From contig JASLGI010000001.1 of the NCBI GenBank assembly GCA_030149685.1, positions 1-23,281 on the forward strand: DNA of 23,281 bases, written 5' to 3'. This document shows, piece by piece, positions 1 through 7,946 of this stretch. How positions within the stretch are numbered: the stretch's first letter is position 1; the number at the start of each line of letters is the position of its first letter. Made by a program: the position numbers and the translations under genes. The notes beneath the pieces were generated by a model, which was not told where the DNA came from, ran no database searches, and was given only the letters and a program-made list of their open reading frames with translations. This DNA is from Bacillaceae bacterium (GTDB lineage Bacteria; Bacillota; Bacilli; Bacillales_A; Planococcaceae).

Positions 1-262
<262 letters not shown>

Positions 263-267
263 TCACT

Positions 268-296
268 AACATACACTACTTCTAATCAGTCGTCAA
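268..296 (-). promoter_or_regulatory. sigma-A promoter of rpsD
   Basis: On the minus strand, TTGACG (complement of 291-296) is separated by exactly 17 bases from TATGTT (complement of 268-273). These match the -35 and -10 consensus at 5/6 and 4/6. Transcription would start near 261 and give the long rpsD leader. Confidence 0.65.
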
Positions 297-343
297 GAGA
301 AAGAAAGTCGCTGTCTATCATAGTTTTTATTTATTTTTTGTAC

Positions 344-349
344 TATAAT
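344..349 (+). promoter_or_regulatory. -10 element of a probable ezrA promoter
   Basis: A perfect TATAAT lies about 100 bases upstream of the ezrA start. The hexamer 17 bases upstream (321-326, TAGTTT) is a poor -35, so the promoter call rests mainly on the -10 and on its position in the divergent rpsD/ezrA gap. Confidence 0.4.
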
Positions 350-446
350 GAAGAGAAAGAGAAGCGATACAGTCAAATAGAAGGTTATTTGTGCTTTGCA
401 TGAATAGTAAGTATTTTGTCTGTCGTAATGAAGAGGTGAGTCGTTT

Positions 447-2138
447 TTGGTAAAATATACTGTTTTATTAGTAATTGTGATTTTATCGATTATCGCAATT
501 TTTTATTTAGTAAGGAAGAAAAGGCTCGATGCTTTAGAAGTATTAGAGCATGAAAAGCTACATATTCAACATCAGCCAATTTTTGAAGAATTGACGAAAG
601 TGAAGCAGCTCAATATGACGGGTGAAACAGAACAGAAGTTTGAGCGCTGGCGTCAAGAGTGGACAGAGGTTGTTGATGTAGATATGGTTCGCATCGATGC
701 GTTACTTCACGAAGCGGAAGAAGCGTTGTCTCGTTTCCGCACGGGAGAAGTTCGAGATATCGAACTAGAGATCCAAGATATTTTAGTAGCAAGTGAAGAG
801 AAAAAAGACCGCATTTTAAAAGAACTCGATGAACTTGTCGGAAGTGAAGAACGTAACCGAATTGAAATTGAGCAATTAAGTGAAGCTTATCGAAATGCTC
901 GTAAAACGATTTTGACACGTCAATTCGATTACGGTGAAGCATATCCTTTAATTGAAAGTAAAGTAGAAGAGTTAATGCCGAAGTTCCAAGAGTATGAAAA
1001 AGAGACGGAAAATGGTAACTACTTAACAGCTCGTGAAATTGTTTCAGAGTTATCACGTGAAGGAGAACGCGTATTTGAGTATGTAAAAGTCGTTCCAACG
1101 TTATTAAATGAAATTAAAGTAGAAATTCCAGCGACGTTACGTGAGATTCGCCACGGGATTTATGAAATGGAGCATACAGGGTATGACGTGCGCCATTTAG
1201 AAATTGTCGAACAACTTGATACGTTGGATGAAATGCTTGAATATTTACGAGAACAATTAGGAATGCTAGAGATTCAACTCGTGCGCAATGAAACGATGGC
1301 GATTCATGAGCGGATTGAATTATTTTATAAACTACTAGAAGATGAAGTCGTTTCACGTCACCGTGTGGAACGAGCAGAAACGAATTTACAAGATCGTATT
1401 TTAGATGCGATGTTTCGTGCGAAAGAAGCGATGGAAGAAGCGCGCTTCGTACAAGAAAGTTATCGTCTAGATGAAAAAGAAGCGGACATTCCGCGAAAGA
1501 TTGGAAAACGACTCGATCAATTGTATAGCCAACACGATACATTGTTAAAACAGATGCATCGACCGAATATCGCTTATACATTAGTAGATATGGAGCTATC
1601 GGAAATCCAAGAAGTCTGTGAACAAATGGAGTTATCGTTAGATGAGTTCTCTAATAAAATGGATAAATTGCGGATTGATGAAATGCATGTGCGTGAAAGT
1701 TTAGATGAGTTAGAAGAACAGCATAGAGAAGCTACTCGAACAATTTATCGTGCAAATATTCCAGGTATTCCAGAAGACGTGAACGTTCGCTTAGAAGAAG
1801 CAGATGAGAAAATTTTCCTCGTTCGAGAAAGTTTAAAAGAAAAACCATTGAATATTGCAGTGACAGAGTCCTATTTAGAAGATGCTAAAAACATCGTGCA
1901 ACTCGCATCTGAACGAGTTGATCGTTTATTAGAAGATGTTCGTTTATTTGAACAGACAATTCAATACGGTAATCGCTACCGAGCAACGTATCCAGAATTG
2001 GATAAAGCGTATACGACAGCAGAAGAAGAGTTTGCTGCTTACCGCTACAGTAAGGCATTAGAGACAGCGATGTTTGCGTTAGAATCTGTTGAAGAAGGCG
2101 CGACAGAGAAGATTCAAAACATCGTTTCACACCGTTAA
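447..2138 (+). CDS. ezrA: Septation ring formation regulator EzrA
   Basis: The 563-residue protein matches the usual EzrA length (562 in B. subtilis). It has one N-terminal membrane segment (about residues 4-21), then a basic stretch (VRKKR) and a long, highly charged coiled-coil cytoplasmic rod. Near the C-terminus, QYGNRYR (about 506-512) corresponds to the conserved patch needed for recruitment to mid-cell. EzrA binds FtsZ at the membrane, prevents extra polar Z-rings and links division to penicillin-binding proteins. The TTG start at 447 is supported by GAGGTG at 433-438, eight bases upstream; no in-frame ATG precedes the membrane segment. A hairpin follows the stop codon. Position next to rpsD and nifS/thiI is the Bacillus arrangement. 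Confidence 0.96.
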   Translation: MVKYTVLLVIVILSIIAIFYLVRKKRLDALEVLEHEKLHIQHQPIFEELTKVKQLNMTGETEQKFERWRQEWTEVVDVDMVRIDALLHEAEEALSRFRTGEVRDIELEIQDILVASEEKKDRILKELDELVGSEERNRIEIEQLSEAYRNARKTILTRQFDYGEAYPLIESKVEELMPKFQEYEKETENGNYLTAREIVSELSREGERVFEYVKVVPTLLNEIKVEIPATLREIRHGIYEMEHTGYDVRHLEIVEQLDTLDEMLEYLREQLGMLEIQLVRNETMAIHERIELFYKLLEDEVVSRHRVERAETNLQDRILDAMFRAKEAMEEARFVQESYRLDEKEADIPRKIGKRLDQLYSQHDTLLKQMHRPNIAYTLVDMELSEIQEVCEQMELSLDEFSNKMDKLRIDEMHVRESLDELEEQHREATRTIYRANIPGIPEDVNVRLEEADEKIFLVRESLKEKPLNIAVTESYLEDAKNIVQLASERVDRLLEDVRLFEQTIQYGNRYRATYPELDKAYTTAEEEFAAYRYSKALETAMFALESVEEGATEKIQNIVSHR

Positions 2139-2150
2139 AGGAATAGCCAG

Positions 2151-2182
2151 AGCCACCGCATGCATTATGCTGGTGGCTTTGT
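2151..2182 (+). terminator. Hairpin after ezrA
   Basis: AGCCACC (2151-2157) pairs with GGTGGCT (2172-2178), with a further GCAT/ATGC pairing inside. The stem is strong but the following T-run is only three bases before a G, so termination may be partial and some readthrough into nifS is possible. Confidence 0.5.
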
Positions 2183-2203
2183 TACGCTTAAAGGAGGATA
2201 AAG

Positions 2204-3334
2204 ATGATTTATTTAGATAACAGCGCAACGACCCAGCCGAAAGAAGAAGTATTTCAATCATTTGAACAAGTGAGTAAAAAATTGTATGCCAATCCGGCAT
2301 CTATCCATCAATTTGGGATTCAAGCCGATCAATTATTACAGTCCGCTCGAAAGCAGATTGCTTCATTAGTTGGAGCAGAAGAACCGAGCGTCTTATTTAC
2401 ATCAGGAGGAACAGAAGCGAATAATCTAGTGTTATTCGGCGTTGCTCGAGAACGACAAGAAAAAGGTCGTCATATCATTACGACTGCGATTGAACATGAT
2501 TCTGTTCGATTGGCCGCAAAACAGTTAGAAAAAGAAGGATATGATGTAGATTATTTATCGGTTGATGAGCATGGTGTTATTTCATTAGAAGAATTAAAAC
2601 AATTGTTACGTCCTACGACAACACTCGTTTCTATCATGCATGTAAATAATGAAATGGGCGCGATTCAACCGATTGAAGAAGCAAGTAAAATCATTAAAGA
2701 GCAGACAGATGCATGGTTTCATGTCGATGCCGTTCAAAGTTACGGAAAAATTCCTGTTACTTTTAACGAAAATCATGTAGACTTTTATACCGTGTCCGGT
2801 CATAAAATCCACGGATTGAAAGGGACAGGTGCATTGCTTATGCGACGATTTTATCCATTGCAGCCACTCGTTTACGGTGGTGGACAAGAGTTTGGTTATC
2901 GCAGCGGAACGGTTGCTGTTAACAATGCAGCGAGTTTAGCGAAGGCGATGCGTCTTGTAAAAGAAGTGAATCGCTCGACAGTTTATCGCGAATGGAAAGA
3001 GAAAATTACGACATTCGCTCAGCAATATGACAATATGTATGTCGTATCAACAGAAGAAGGAGCGCCACATATTGTGACACTTGCTTTTCAAGGAGTTCGT
3101 GGAGAAGTCGTCATCAATCACTTACAAAGAGATCATATTTACGTGTCGACATCGAGTGCATGTTCTTCGAAAAAACAGGCGACAAGTCATGTGATCGATG
3201 CGTTAAATATACCTGCGCCTTTTCAGGAAGGTGTTATTCGAATTAGTTTCGGGTTAAATAATGAAGCATCTGATATTGATGCATTGCTAGAAAGTTTAAA
3301 GCAATTTCAACAAATTTTAAATCGGGGGAAATAA
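2204..3334 (+). CDS. nifZ: Cysteine desulfurase dedicated to ThiI (NifS/IscS-like, NifZ type)
   Basis: This is a PLP-dependent class V aminotransferase-fold enzyme of 376 residues that takes sulfur from cysteine as a protein persulfide and releases alanine. Visible motifs are SGGTEANN (67-74), the cofactor-stacking His in EHDS (H98), HVDAVQ (D175), SGHKIHG with the PLP Lys at K201, and the catalytic Cys in SSACSSKK (C320). AAGGAGG lies just upstream of the ATG. The stop codon is one base from the thiI start, so the two are translationally coupled. In B. subtilis the neighbour of thiI (NifZ) feeds sulfur for 4-thiouridine in tRNA, and I infer the same role here rather than general Fe-S assembly. 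The symbol follows the B. subtilis neighbour; nifS or iscS would also be used. Confidence 0.93.
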   Translation: MIYLDNSATTQPKEEVFQSFEQVSKKLYANPASIHQFGIQADQLLQSARKQIASLVGAEEPSVLFTSGGTEANNLVLFGVARERQEKGRHIITTAIEHDSVRLAAKQLEKEGYDVDYLSVDEHGVISLEELKQLLRPTTTLVSIMHVNNEMGAIQPIEEASKIIKEQTDAWFHVDAVQSYGKIPVTFNENHVDFYTVSGHKIHGLKGTGALLMRRFYPLQPLVYGGGQEFGYRSGTVAVNNAASLAKAMRLVKEVNRSTVYREWKEKITTFAQQYDNMYVVSTEEGAPHIVTLAFQGVRGEVVINHLQRDHIYVSTSSACSSKKQATSHVIDALNIPAPFQEGVIRISFGLNNEASDIDALLESLKQFQQILNRGK

Positions 3335-3335
3335 G

Positions 3336-4535
3336 ATGAAGTGGAATCAATTACTCGTTCGTTACGGCGAACTCACATTAAAAGGTAGAAATAGAAAAGA
3401 GTTTATTCGTCAATTAAAGAAAAATGTAAAGTTTCGTTTGAAAGGATTGGAGGATGTACAAGTCGAATCTAATCATGACCGAATGATCATTCGCTCACCA
3501 CATGCTGAAAATATTGATGAAGTGATTAAACGTTTACCGAATGTTTTCGGTATTCATTCGTACAGTCCAATCGCAGTCTGTGAGCCGACTTTAGAAGCGA
3601 TTCAGGAGAAGGCACTCGAAGTTTTACAAACATTAGATTATGAAGGAAAGACATTTAAAGTAGAAGTAAAACGTGCAGATAAGACGTTTCCACATACGTC
3701 ACAAGAAATGCGCCAGTTAGTAGGAGGGCACATTTTACGAAACACGGAAGGTCTTACTGTACAGTTGAAAAAACCAGATATTACGTTACAAGTCGACATT
3801 CGCCGAGGAGAAGGGCAAATTTCAGCGATTCGTTATGAAGGAGCAGGTGGTCTTCCAGTAGGCGCGAACGGGAAAAGTTTACTTTTACTCTCCGGTGGAA
3901 TTGATAGTCCAGTAGCTGGTTACTTAATTATGAAGCGAGGCGTTTCTATCGAGGCGATTCACTTTGCAAGTCCGCCATTTACGAGTGATATGGCGAAAGA
4001 AAAAGTCATCGATTTAGCAGAAGAATTAAGTGCGTTTGGACCGACAGTGAAAGTGCACGTCATTCCATTTACAAAAATTCAACAGACGATTGATGCATCC
4101 ATTCCATCAGGTTTAACGATGACAACGACACGTCGTTTAATGATGGTCATTGCAGATCGTGTACGTGAAGAAATCGGAGCGCTCGGAATTGTCACAGGAG
4201 AAAGTCTCGGACAAGTAGCGAGTCAGACATTAGAAAGTATGACAGCGATTAATGCGGTTACGTCAACGCCGATTATTCGCCCGCTCGTCACGTATGATAA
4301 GTCGGAGATTATCGAACTTTCACAACATATTGGCACATACGAAACGTCGATTCGTCCGTATGAAGATTGCTGTACAGTATTTACACCGGCGAATCCGAAA
4401 ACAAAGCCGAAAGTTGATGAAGTTGAACGTTTCGAAGAAAAAGTAGACTTTGAACCGATGATTGAAGAAGCACTACGGACACGTGAAATTATCGTTTCAA
4501 CAAATCGTGAAGGTAGTTATGATCATTTATTATAA
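3336..4535 (+). CDS. thiI: tRNA 4-thiouridine synthase ThiI
   Basis: ThiI adenylates U8 of tRNA and replaces its oxygen with sulfur to make 4-thiouridine. The 399-residue protein has an N-terminal ferredoxin-like part, a THUMP tRNA-binding domain (about 60-165) and a PP-loop ATP pyrophosphatase domain with SGGIDSPVAGY at 186-196. Two adjacent cysteines in YEDCCTVF (C345, C346) probably include the residue equivalent to E. coli Cys344. The C-terminal rhodanese domain of the E. coli enzyme is absent, as in other Bacillales, so sulfur must come directly from the desulfurase encoded one base upstream. The downstream gap to sppA is 77 bases and holds no clear terminator. Confidence 0.96.
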   Translation: MKWNQLLVRYGELTLKGRNRKEFIRQLKKNVKFRLKGLEDVQVESNHDRMIIRSPHAENIDEVIKRLPNVFGIHSYSPIAVCEPTLEAIQEKALEVLQTLDYEGKTFKVEVKRADKTFPHTSQEMRQLVGGHILRNTEGLTVQLKKPDITLQVDIRRGEGQISAIRYEGAGGLPVGANGKSLLLLSGGIDSPVAGYLIMKRGVSIEAIHFASPPFTSDMAKEKVIDLAEELSAFGPTVKVHVIPFTKIQQTIDASIPSGLTMTTTRRLMMVIADRVREEIGALGIVTGESLGQVASQTLESMTAINAVTSTPIIRPLVTYDKSEIIELSQHIGTYETSIRPYEDCCTVFTPANPKTKPKVDEVERFEEKVDFEPMIEEALRTREIIVSTNREGSYDHLL

Positions 4536-4547
4536 AAAATGAGCATA

Positions 4548-4569
4548 TGTTGAAACTATTTGTTGAAAC
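4548..4569. repeat. 9-bp direct repeat TGTTGAAAC upstream of sppA
   Basis: TGTTGAAAC occurs at 4548-4556 and again at 4561-4569, giving a 13-bp period in the thiI-sppA gap. It could be a tandem operator or chance in AT-rich DNA. No convincing promoter is visible beside it. Confidence 0.4.
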
Positions 4570-4612
4570 ATTCGTAAAAAGAAAGAACCATTAAAGGAGG
4601 AGTTTAAATAGT

Positions 4613-5620
4613 ATGACAACAAAACGTTGGATTGCAATCATTGCTGCAGCAGTTTTAGTGTTCGTATCAATCGGTGTAAACTTATTTTCGTATAAATTTA
4701 CATCCGATACGTCGAAACTGATGGATCAATTAGCAAAAGCAGAAGAACAAATGAACGATGCGGTGATTGAAAAAGGATCACTCGATGAACGAATTGCGGT
4801 ACTTTCTATTGAAGGAGCGATTCAAGACACAGGTGAAGCAAGTTTATTCGCAACAGAAGGTTACAATCATCGTCAGTTTATGAAACAACTCGATGAAGTA
4901 AAAGATGATGAAACAGTAAAAGGTGTTATTTTAAAAGTGAACTCACCAGGTGGTGGAGTATTAGAATCAAAAGATATTTACGATAAAATTGTCGATATTC
5001 AAAAAACACGCGAAATTCCATTTTACGTGACGATGGGTGCAATGGCTGCTTCTGGTGGATATTACGTATCAGCACCAGCAGATAAAATTTTCGTACATCC
5101 AGAAACGATGACAGGTTCGATCGGTGTAATTATGCAAACACTCGATTATTCAGAGCTTGCAGAGAATTTAGGAATCCGTTTTAACACGATTAAAACGGGA
5201 GCGCATAAAGATATCGGTAGTCCAAACCGTCACATGACAGATGAAGAGCGTGCAATTTTCCAATCGATGGCAGATGAATCGTTCGAACGTTTTGTCAAAG
5301 TAATTGCTGACGGACGCGACATGTCAATCGAAGAAGTAAAGAAAATTGCTGACGGACGTATTTTTAGCGGTTCACAAGCAATCAAACATGGTTTAGCAGA
5401 TGAGACAGGTCGTTTAGATGATGCGATTGACGCGATGAAAAAAGAACATAAATTAAAAGATGCAACAGTTTTTGAATATGAAACAAAAGATAGTTTTGCT
5501 TCATTATTCGGAATGAAAATGAATCAGTGGTTGGGCAATGATATCGAAAAAGAAATTATGACACGATTCATTTTAGACAACCAAGGTCCGCGTTTAATGT
5601 ATTTATACGGTGAACAGTAA
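4613..5620 (+). CDS. sppA: Signal peptide peptidase SppA
   Basis: This is a membrane-anchored S49-family serine protease with a Ser-Lys dyad, degrading leftover signal peptides at the membrane. The 335 residues equal the length of B. subtilis SppA. There is one N-terminal membrane segment (about 6-24). The nucleophile lies in MAASGGY (S147) and the general base in TGAHKDIGSP (K199); both numbers coincide with those known for B. subtilis SppA. The VNSPGGGV motif at 109-116 is typical of the ClpP-like fold. AAAGGAGGAG precedes the ATG. The RDD gene follows immediately, with its Shine-Dalgarno directly after the sppA stop, so they form one operon. Confidence 0.96.
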   Translation: MTTKRWIAIIAAAVLVFVSIGVNLFSYKFTSDTSKLMDQLAKAEEQMNDAVIEKGSLDERIAVLSIEGAIQDTGEASLFATEGYNHRQFMKQLDEVKDDETVKGVILKVNSPGGGVLESKDIYDKIVDIQKTREIPFYVTMGAMAASGGYYVSAPADKIFVHPETMTGSIGVIMQTLDYSELAENLGIRFNTIKTGAHKDIGSPNRHMTDEERAIFQSMADESFERFVKVIADGRDMSIEEVKKIADGRIFSGSQAIKHGLADETGRLDDAIDAMKKEHKLKDATVFEYETKDSFASLFGMKMNQWLGNDIEKEIMTRFILDNQGPRLMYLYGEQ

Positions 5621-5631
5621 GGAGGATGCAT

Positions 5632-6177
5632 ATGTTAACAGAAGAAGTTGTACAAACGTCAACTATTCAAGAAGACACATATCGTCCGAAATATGCCGGG
5701 TTTTGGATTCGCTTTTGGGCGTATTTAGTCGACCTTTTCATGGTAACAGCACTCGGATGGTTAGTTGTTAAACCTGTGTTCCGTTTTGCTGGTTGGACGA
5801 TTGAAAACCCGTCATTTTTATTTTTCACACCGTTTAAATTGACGATGCTCGCCGTCTTTTTCCTTTATTTTGTTCTTATGACGAAGTTTTTAGGACAGAC
5901 ATTAGGAAAAATGATGTTCGGTATTCGTGTAGAATCACAAAAAACAGGTGAAACACTGTCATGGGGAGACGTTATTTTCCGTGAAGTGATCGGACGTTTT
6001 ATTTCGAAGTATACGTGGTTACCTTATTTATTCGTCGTTTTCATGCCGAAGCGTGAAGCATTGCACGACGTGTTTGCAGATACGGTCGTCGTACATGAAA
6101 ATACATTTGAGAAAAAACCACAATTACGTGAACCACAGCTACCACCTACTTATGTAAAACAGACAGAAACAGTGTAA
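5632..6177 (+). CDS. yteJ: RDD family membrane protein (YteJ-like)
   Basis: This 181-residue membrane protein has the RDD-family pattern: RFWAYLVD near the first membrane segment (R27, D34) and a late HDVFADTVVV (D146/D150). Membrane segments are at about 28-48 and 68-86, with a weaker one near 128-138. I start it at the second ATG, 5632, because the GGAGG at 5621-5625 abuts the ATG at 5626 but is six bases from 5632. Function is unproven; some RDD proteins act as cation/proton antiporters. B. subtilis YteJ sits next to SppA and is reported to affect it together with a third protein, so a role in SppA control is plausible but inferred from context only. Confidence 0.85.
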   Translation: MLTEEVVQTSTIQEDTYRPKYAGFWIRFWAYLVDLFMVTALGWLVVKPVFRFAGWTIENPSFLFFTPFKLTMLAVFFLYFVLMTKFLGQTLGKMMFGIRVESQKTGETLSWGDVIFREVIGRFISKYTWLPYLFVVFMPKREALHDVFADTVVVHENTFEKKPQLREPQLPPTYVKQTETV

Positions 6178-6185
6178 GATAGAAG

Positions 6186-6213
6186 CTCGAGTATTCGTAC
6201 TCGAGTTTTTCTT
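6186..6213 (+). terminator. Rho-independent terminator with UUCG tetraloop after yteJ
   Basis: CTCGAGTA (6186-6193) and TACTCGAG (6198-6205) form a perfect 8-bp stem closed by TTCG and followed by TTTTTCTT. It ends 15 bases before the ytxK start, so ytxK must depend on readthrough or a promoter I cannot see. Confidence 0.85.
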
Positions 6214-6228
6214 ATGAGGAGGAATACA

Positions 6229-7131
6229 ATGACAATTGAAACGTTATTTCAAGAAATTGATCAGATTGCTTCACAGTCTGATATTTATTTAGAAGGAATT
6301 AGCCACGCATGTTATCAGTTAGTAGAACGTGAAGACATTCGAAAAATACCAGCAGAAGAACGTCGCCGTGCAGTTCAACTAGCGGTTGTTAAAGGGATGA
6401 AAGAAGGCGTCCAAAGAAACCATCAAATGACTCCTGAAGTCATCGGCCTTCTAACGGGTTATATGATTCATCAATTAATGGGGAAAGAAAAGAATACAAT
6501 TGTAGATGTCGGAGTAGGGAGTGGCCAGTATGTATATAGTGTGCTTGCACAACTTCCAAAAGAACACTGCGAAGCGATCGGTATTGAAATTGATGATTTA
6601 TTAATTCAATTAGCTGCAGCTACCGGAGAGTTTATCGAACAACCTGTCCACTATTATATGCAAGATGCCTTAACGCCGTGGAAAGTAGAAGAAGTAAAGT
6701 TTATCATCGGGGATTTACCAGTCGGGTATTATCCGGTAGAAGAGAATGAAGGGAACTTTATTTTATTTCCAAAAGAAGGGCTCGCATATTCGCATTATTT
6801 ATTAATTGAACAAAGTGTGCGTCATTTAACAGAAGACGGTTATGCATTTTTTGTCGTACCAAACGACTTATTTTCTTCCGAGCAATCTGATGTTTTGCAT
6901 GAATATTTACAAAGAGAAGCTGTCCTTCGAGCAGTATTGCCACTTCCTGAAGAAATGGTAAAAAAAGAAAGTGATGCTAGAAGTATTATTATTTTACAAC
7001 GTCGAACAGAAGATCGTGCCTATGAAAAGGAAGTACTCGTCAGTCCGATGCCATCATTTGATCAAGTCACGCATATGCAGGCGTATTTACGTCAGTTAGA
7101 TGGATGGTTACAAGAAGAAATTAAAGGATAG
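6229..7131 (+). CDS. ytxK: YtxK-type class I SAM-dependent methyltransferase
   Basis: The 300-residue protein has an N-terminal helical part (1-80) and a Rossmann-type methyltransferase domain: motif I IVDVGVGSG (91-99), an acidic end of strand 2 in GIEIDD (118-123), and DLPVGYYP (162-169) in the place of the NPPY motif of N6-adenine methylases. The NPPY replacement is characteristic of the YtxK family, whose substrate is not established. The ORF opens at 6214, but that ATG lies inside the GAGGAGG Shine-Dalgarno (6216-6222); the ATG at 6229 has ideal spacing. There is no restriction partner or target recognition domain nearby, so a restriction-modification role is unlikely. It often sits near ackA in relatives; ackA is not in this window. 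Confidence 0.85.
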   Translation: MTIETLFQEIDQIASQSDIYLEGISHACYQLVEREDIRKIPAEERRRAVQLAVVKGMKEGVQRNHQMTPEVIGLLTGYMIHQLMGKEKNTIVDVGVGSGQYVYSVLAQLPKEHCEAIGIEIDDLLIQLAAATGEFIEQPVHYYMQDALTPWKVEEVKFIIGDLPVGYYPVEENEGNFILFPKEGLAYSHYLLIEQSVRHLTEDGYAFFVVPNDLFSSEQSDVLHEYLQREAVLRAVLPLPEEMVKKESDARSIIILQRRTEDRAYEKEVLVSPMPSFDQVTHMQAYLRQLDGWLQEEIKG

Positions 7132-7177
7132 ATAGATATCTGTTAGGAACGAATATAAAGCCACTTTCTTCTTCCAC

Positions 7178-7200
7178 GTTACAAAATGTAACTCGTTTTT
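7178..7200 (+). terminator. Weak terminator-like hairpin after ytxK
   Basis: GTTACA (7178-7183) and TGTAAC (7187-7192) make a short AT-rich stem followed by TCGTTTTT. It is much weaker than the larger hairpin at 7219-7265. Confidence 0.35.
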
Positions 7201-7218
7201 CATCGTGAGAAAGGGCAT

Positions 7219-7265
7219 AAAAAAAGACACTTGAATTTTGAAATCATTCAAGTGTCCTTTCTTAT
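7219..7265. terminator. Bidirectional terminator between ytxK and usp
   Basis: GACACTTGAA (7226-7235) pairs perfectly with TTCAAGTGTC (7247-7256). A run of seven A lies on the left and a T-rich tract on the right, so the hairpin can stop transcription from ytxK and from the convergent usp gene. Confidence 0.88.
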
Positions 7266-7303
7266 TTTCGAGGCTAGATTTTTAGTCCCGTCTTATCGAA
7301 TGA

Positions 7304-7741
7304 TTATGAACGAACGACGAGTACGTCGCAAGTTGCTGAGCGAACGATGCTTTCTGATACACTTCCGATAAGGAAGCGCTCTACACGGTTTAATCCAGTC
7401 GCACCACAGACGATAAGGTCTGCTTCGAGCTCATCTGAAAGATCGCGTGAGATCATCGTTTTTGGTGAGCCGTATTTTACGTGTGCTTCAACGTTTTTAA
7501 CGCCTTCAGCAAGTGCTTTTTCACGGTACTCCTCAAGTAATTCTTCAGCATGTTTCTGTGCGCGCTCAACGATTGAACGGTCATAAGCTTCAACTGCCGC
7601 GTATGAACGTGTATCGATGATGTTAGCTAAGTGAAGGGAAGCACCTTCATTACGAACTGCAATAGCTACCGCTTTGTTAAATGCTTCTTTCGCTTCGTCT
7701 GAACCATCAACTGCAACAATAATTTGTTTGTAAGTAGACAT
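7304..7741 (-). CDS. Universal stress protein, UspA family, ATP-binding type
   Basis: The 145-residue single-domain Usp begins MSTYKQIIVAVDGSDEAKEA and ends DVLVVRS, the standard fold boundaries. The nucleotide motif G-2X-G-9X-G-S is complete (G113, G116, G126, S127), so ATP binding is expected; D12 in AVDGS fits the same site. I chose the ATG at 7741 rather than the longer ORF start at 7810: it matches the family N-terminus and has GGAGTG eight bases upstream, and the extra 23 residues would run over the promoter. Usp proteins are cytoplasmic, dimeric and linked to stress or stationary phase; the specific role here is unknown. The gene is divergent from ald. Confidence 0.9.
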   Translation of the reverse strand: MSTYKQIIVAVDGSDEAKEAFNKAVAIAVRNEGASLHLANIIDTRSYAAVEAYDRSIVERAQKHAEELLEEYREKALAEGVKNVEAHVKYGSPKTMISRDLSDELEADLIVCGATGLNRVERFLIGSVSESIVRSATCDVLVVRS

Positions 7742-7781
7742 ACTAAAATCACTCCATTCTTCATAATTTGATACTAGTTCT

Positions 7782-7810
7782 ATTATACCCACTTTTACTG
7801 GAAAAAACAA
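7782..7810 (-). promoter_or_regulatory. usp promoter (sigma-A, with overlapping sigma-B-like match)
   Basis: On the minus strand TTGTTT (7805-7810) and a perfect TATAAT (7782-7787) are separated by 17 bases. The same stretch contains GTTTTT-12-GGGTAT (7803-7808 and 7785-7790), which resembles the sigma-B consensus GTTTAA-N12-14-GGGTAT. The sigma-A reading is the safer one. Confidence 0.6.
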
Positions 7811-7881
7811 AATTTTTTCAAATGTAAAAAATCGTTCAGAAAATATTTGTTTGAATCATTGAAAAGAAGGGAATTTTTATA

Positions 7882-7898
7882 GATACTAGTATAGTATC
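7882..7898. promoter_or_regulatory. Inverted repeat upstream of ald, candidate operator
   Basis: GATACTA-GTA-TAGTATC is a perfect 7-bp inverted repeat with a 3-base centre, 49 bases before the ald start. It contains TATAGT (7890-7895), a possible -10, and starts 17 bases after TTGAAA (7859-7864). The same GATACTAGT 9-mer recurs at 7770-7778 beside the divergent usp promoter. The bound protein is unknown. Confidence 0.5.
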
Positions 7899-7946
7899 CC
7901 TTTAGTAGATGAAAGGGTGCGAGTTTGAAAGGAGAAATGAATAATT

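Noticed and set aside
610..1581. Antisense ORFs of 162 and 155 codons within ezrA
   Set aside because: They lie opposite a clear, full-length EzrA coding region, have no ribosome binding site or recognisable domain, and reflect its codon bias.
6229..7131. YtxK as a restriction-modification methyltransferase
   Set aside because: No target recognition domain, no NPPY and no restriction endonuclease nearby; the YtxK family is a housekeeping core gene.
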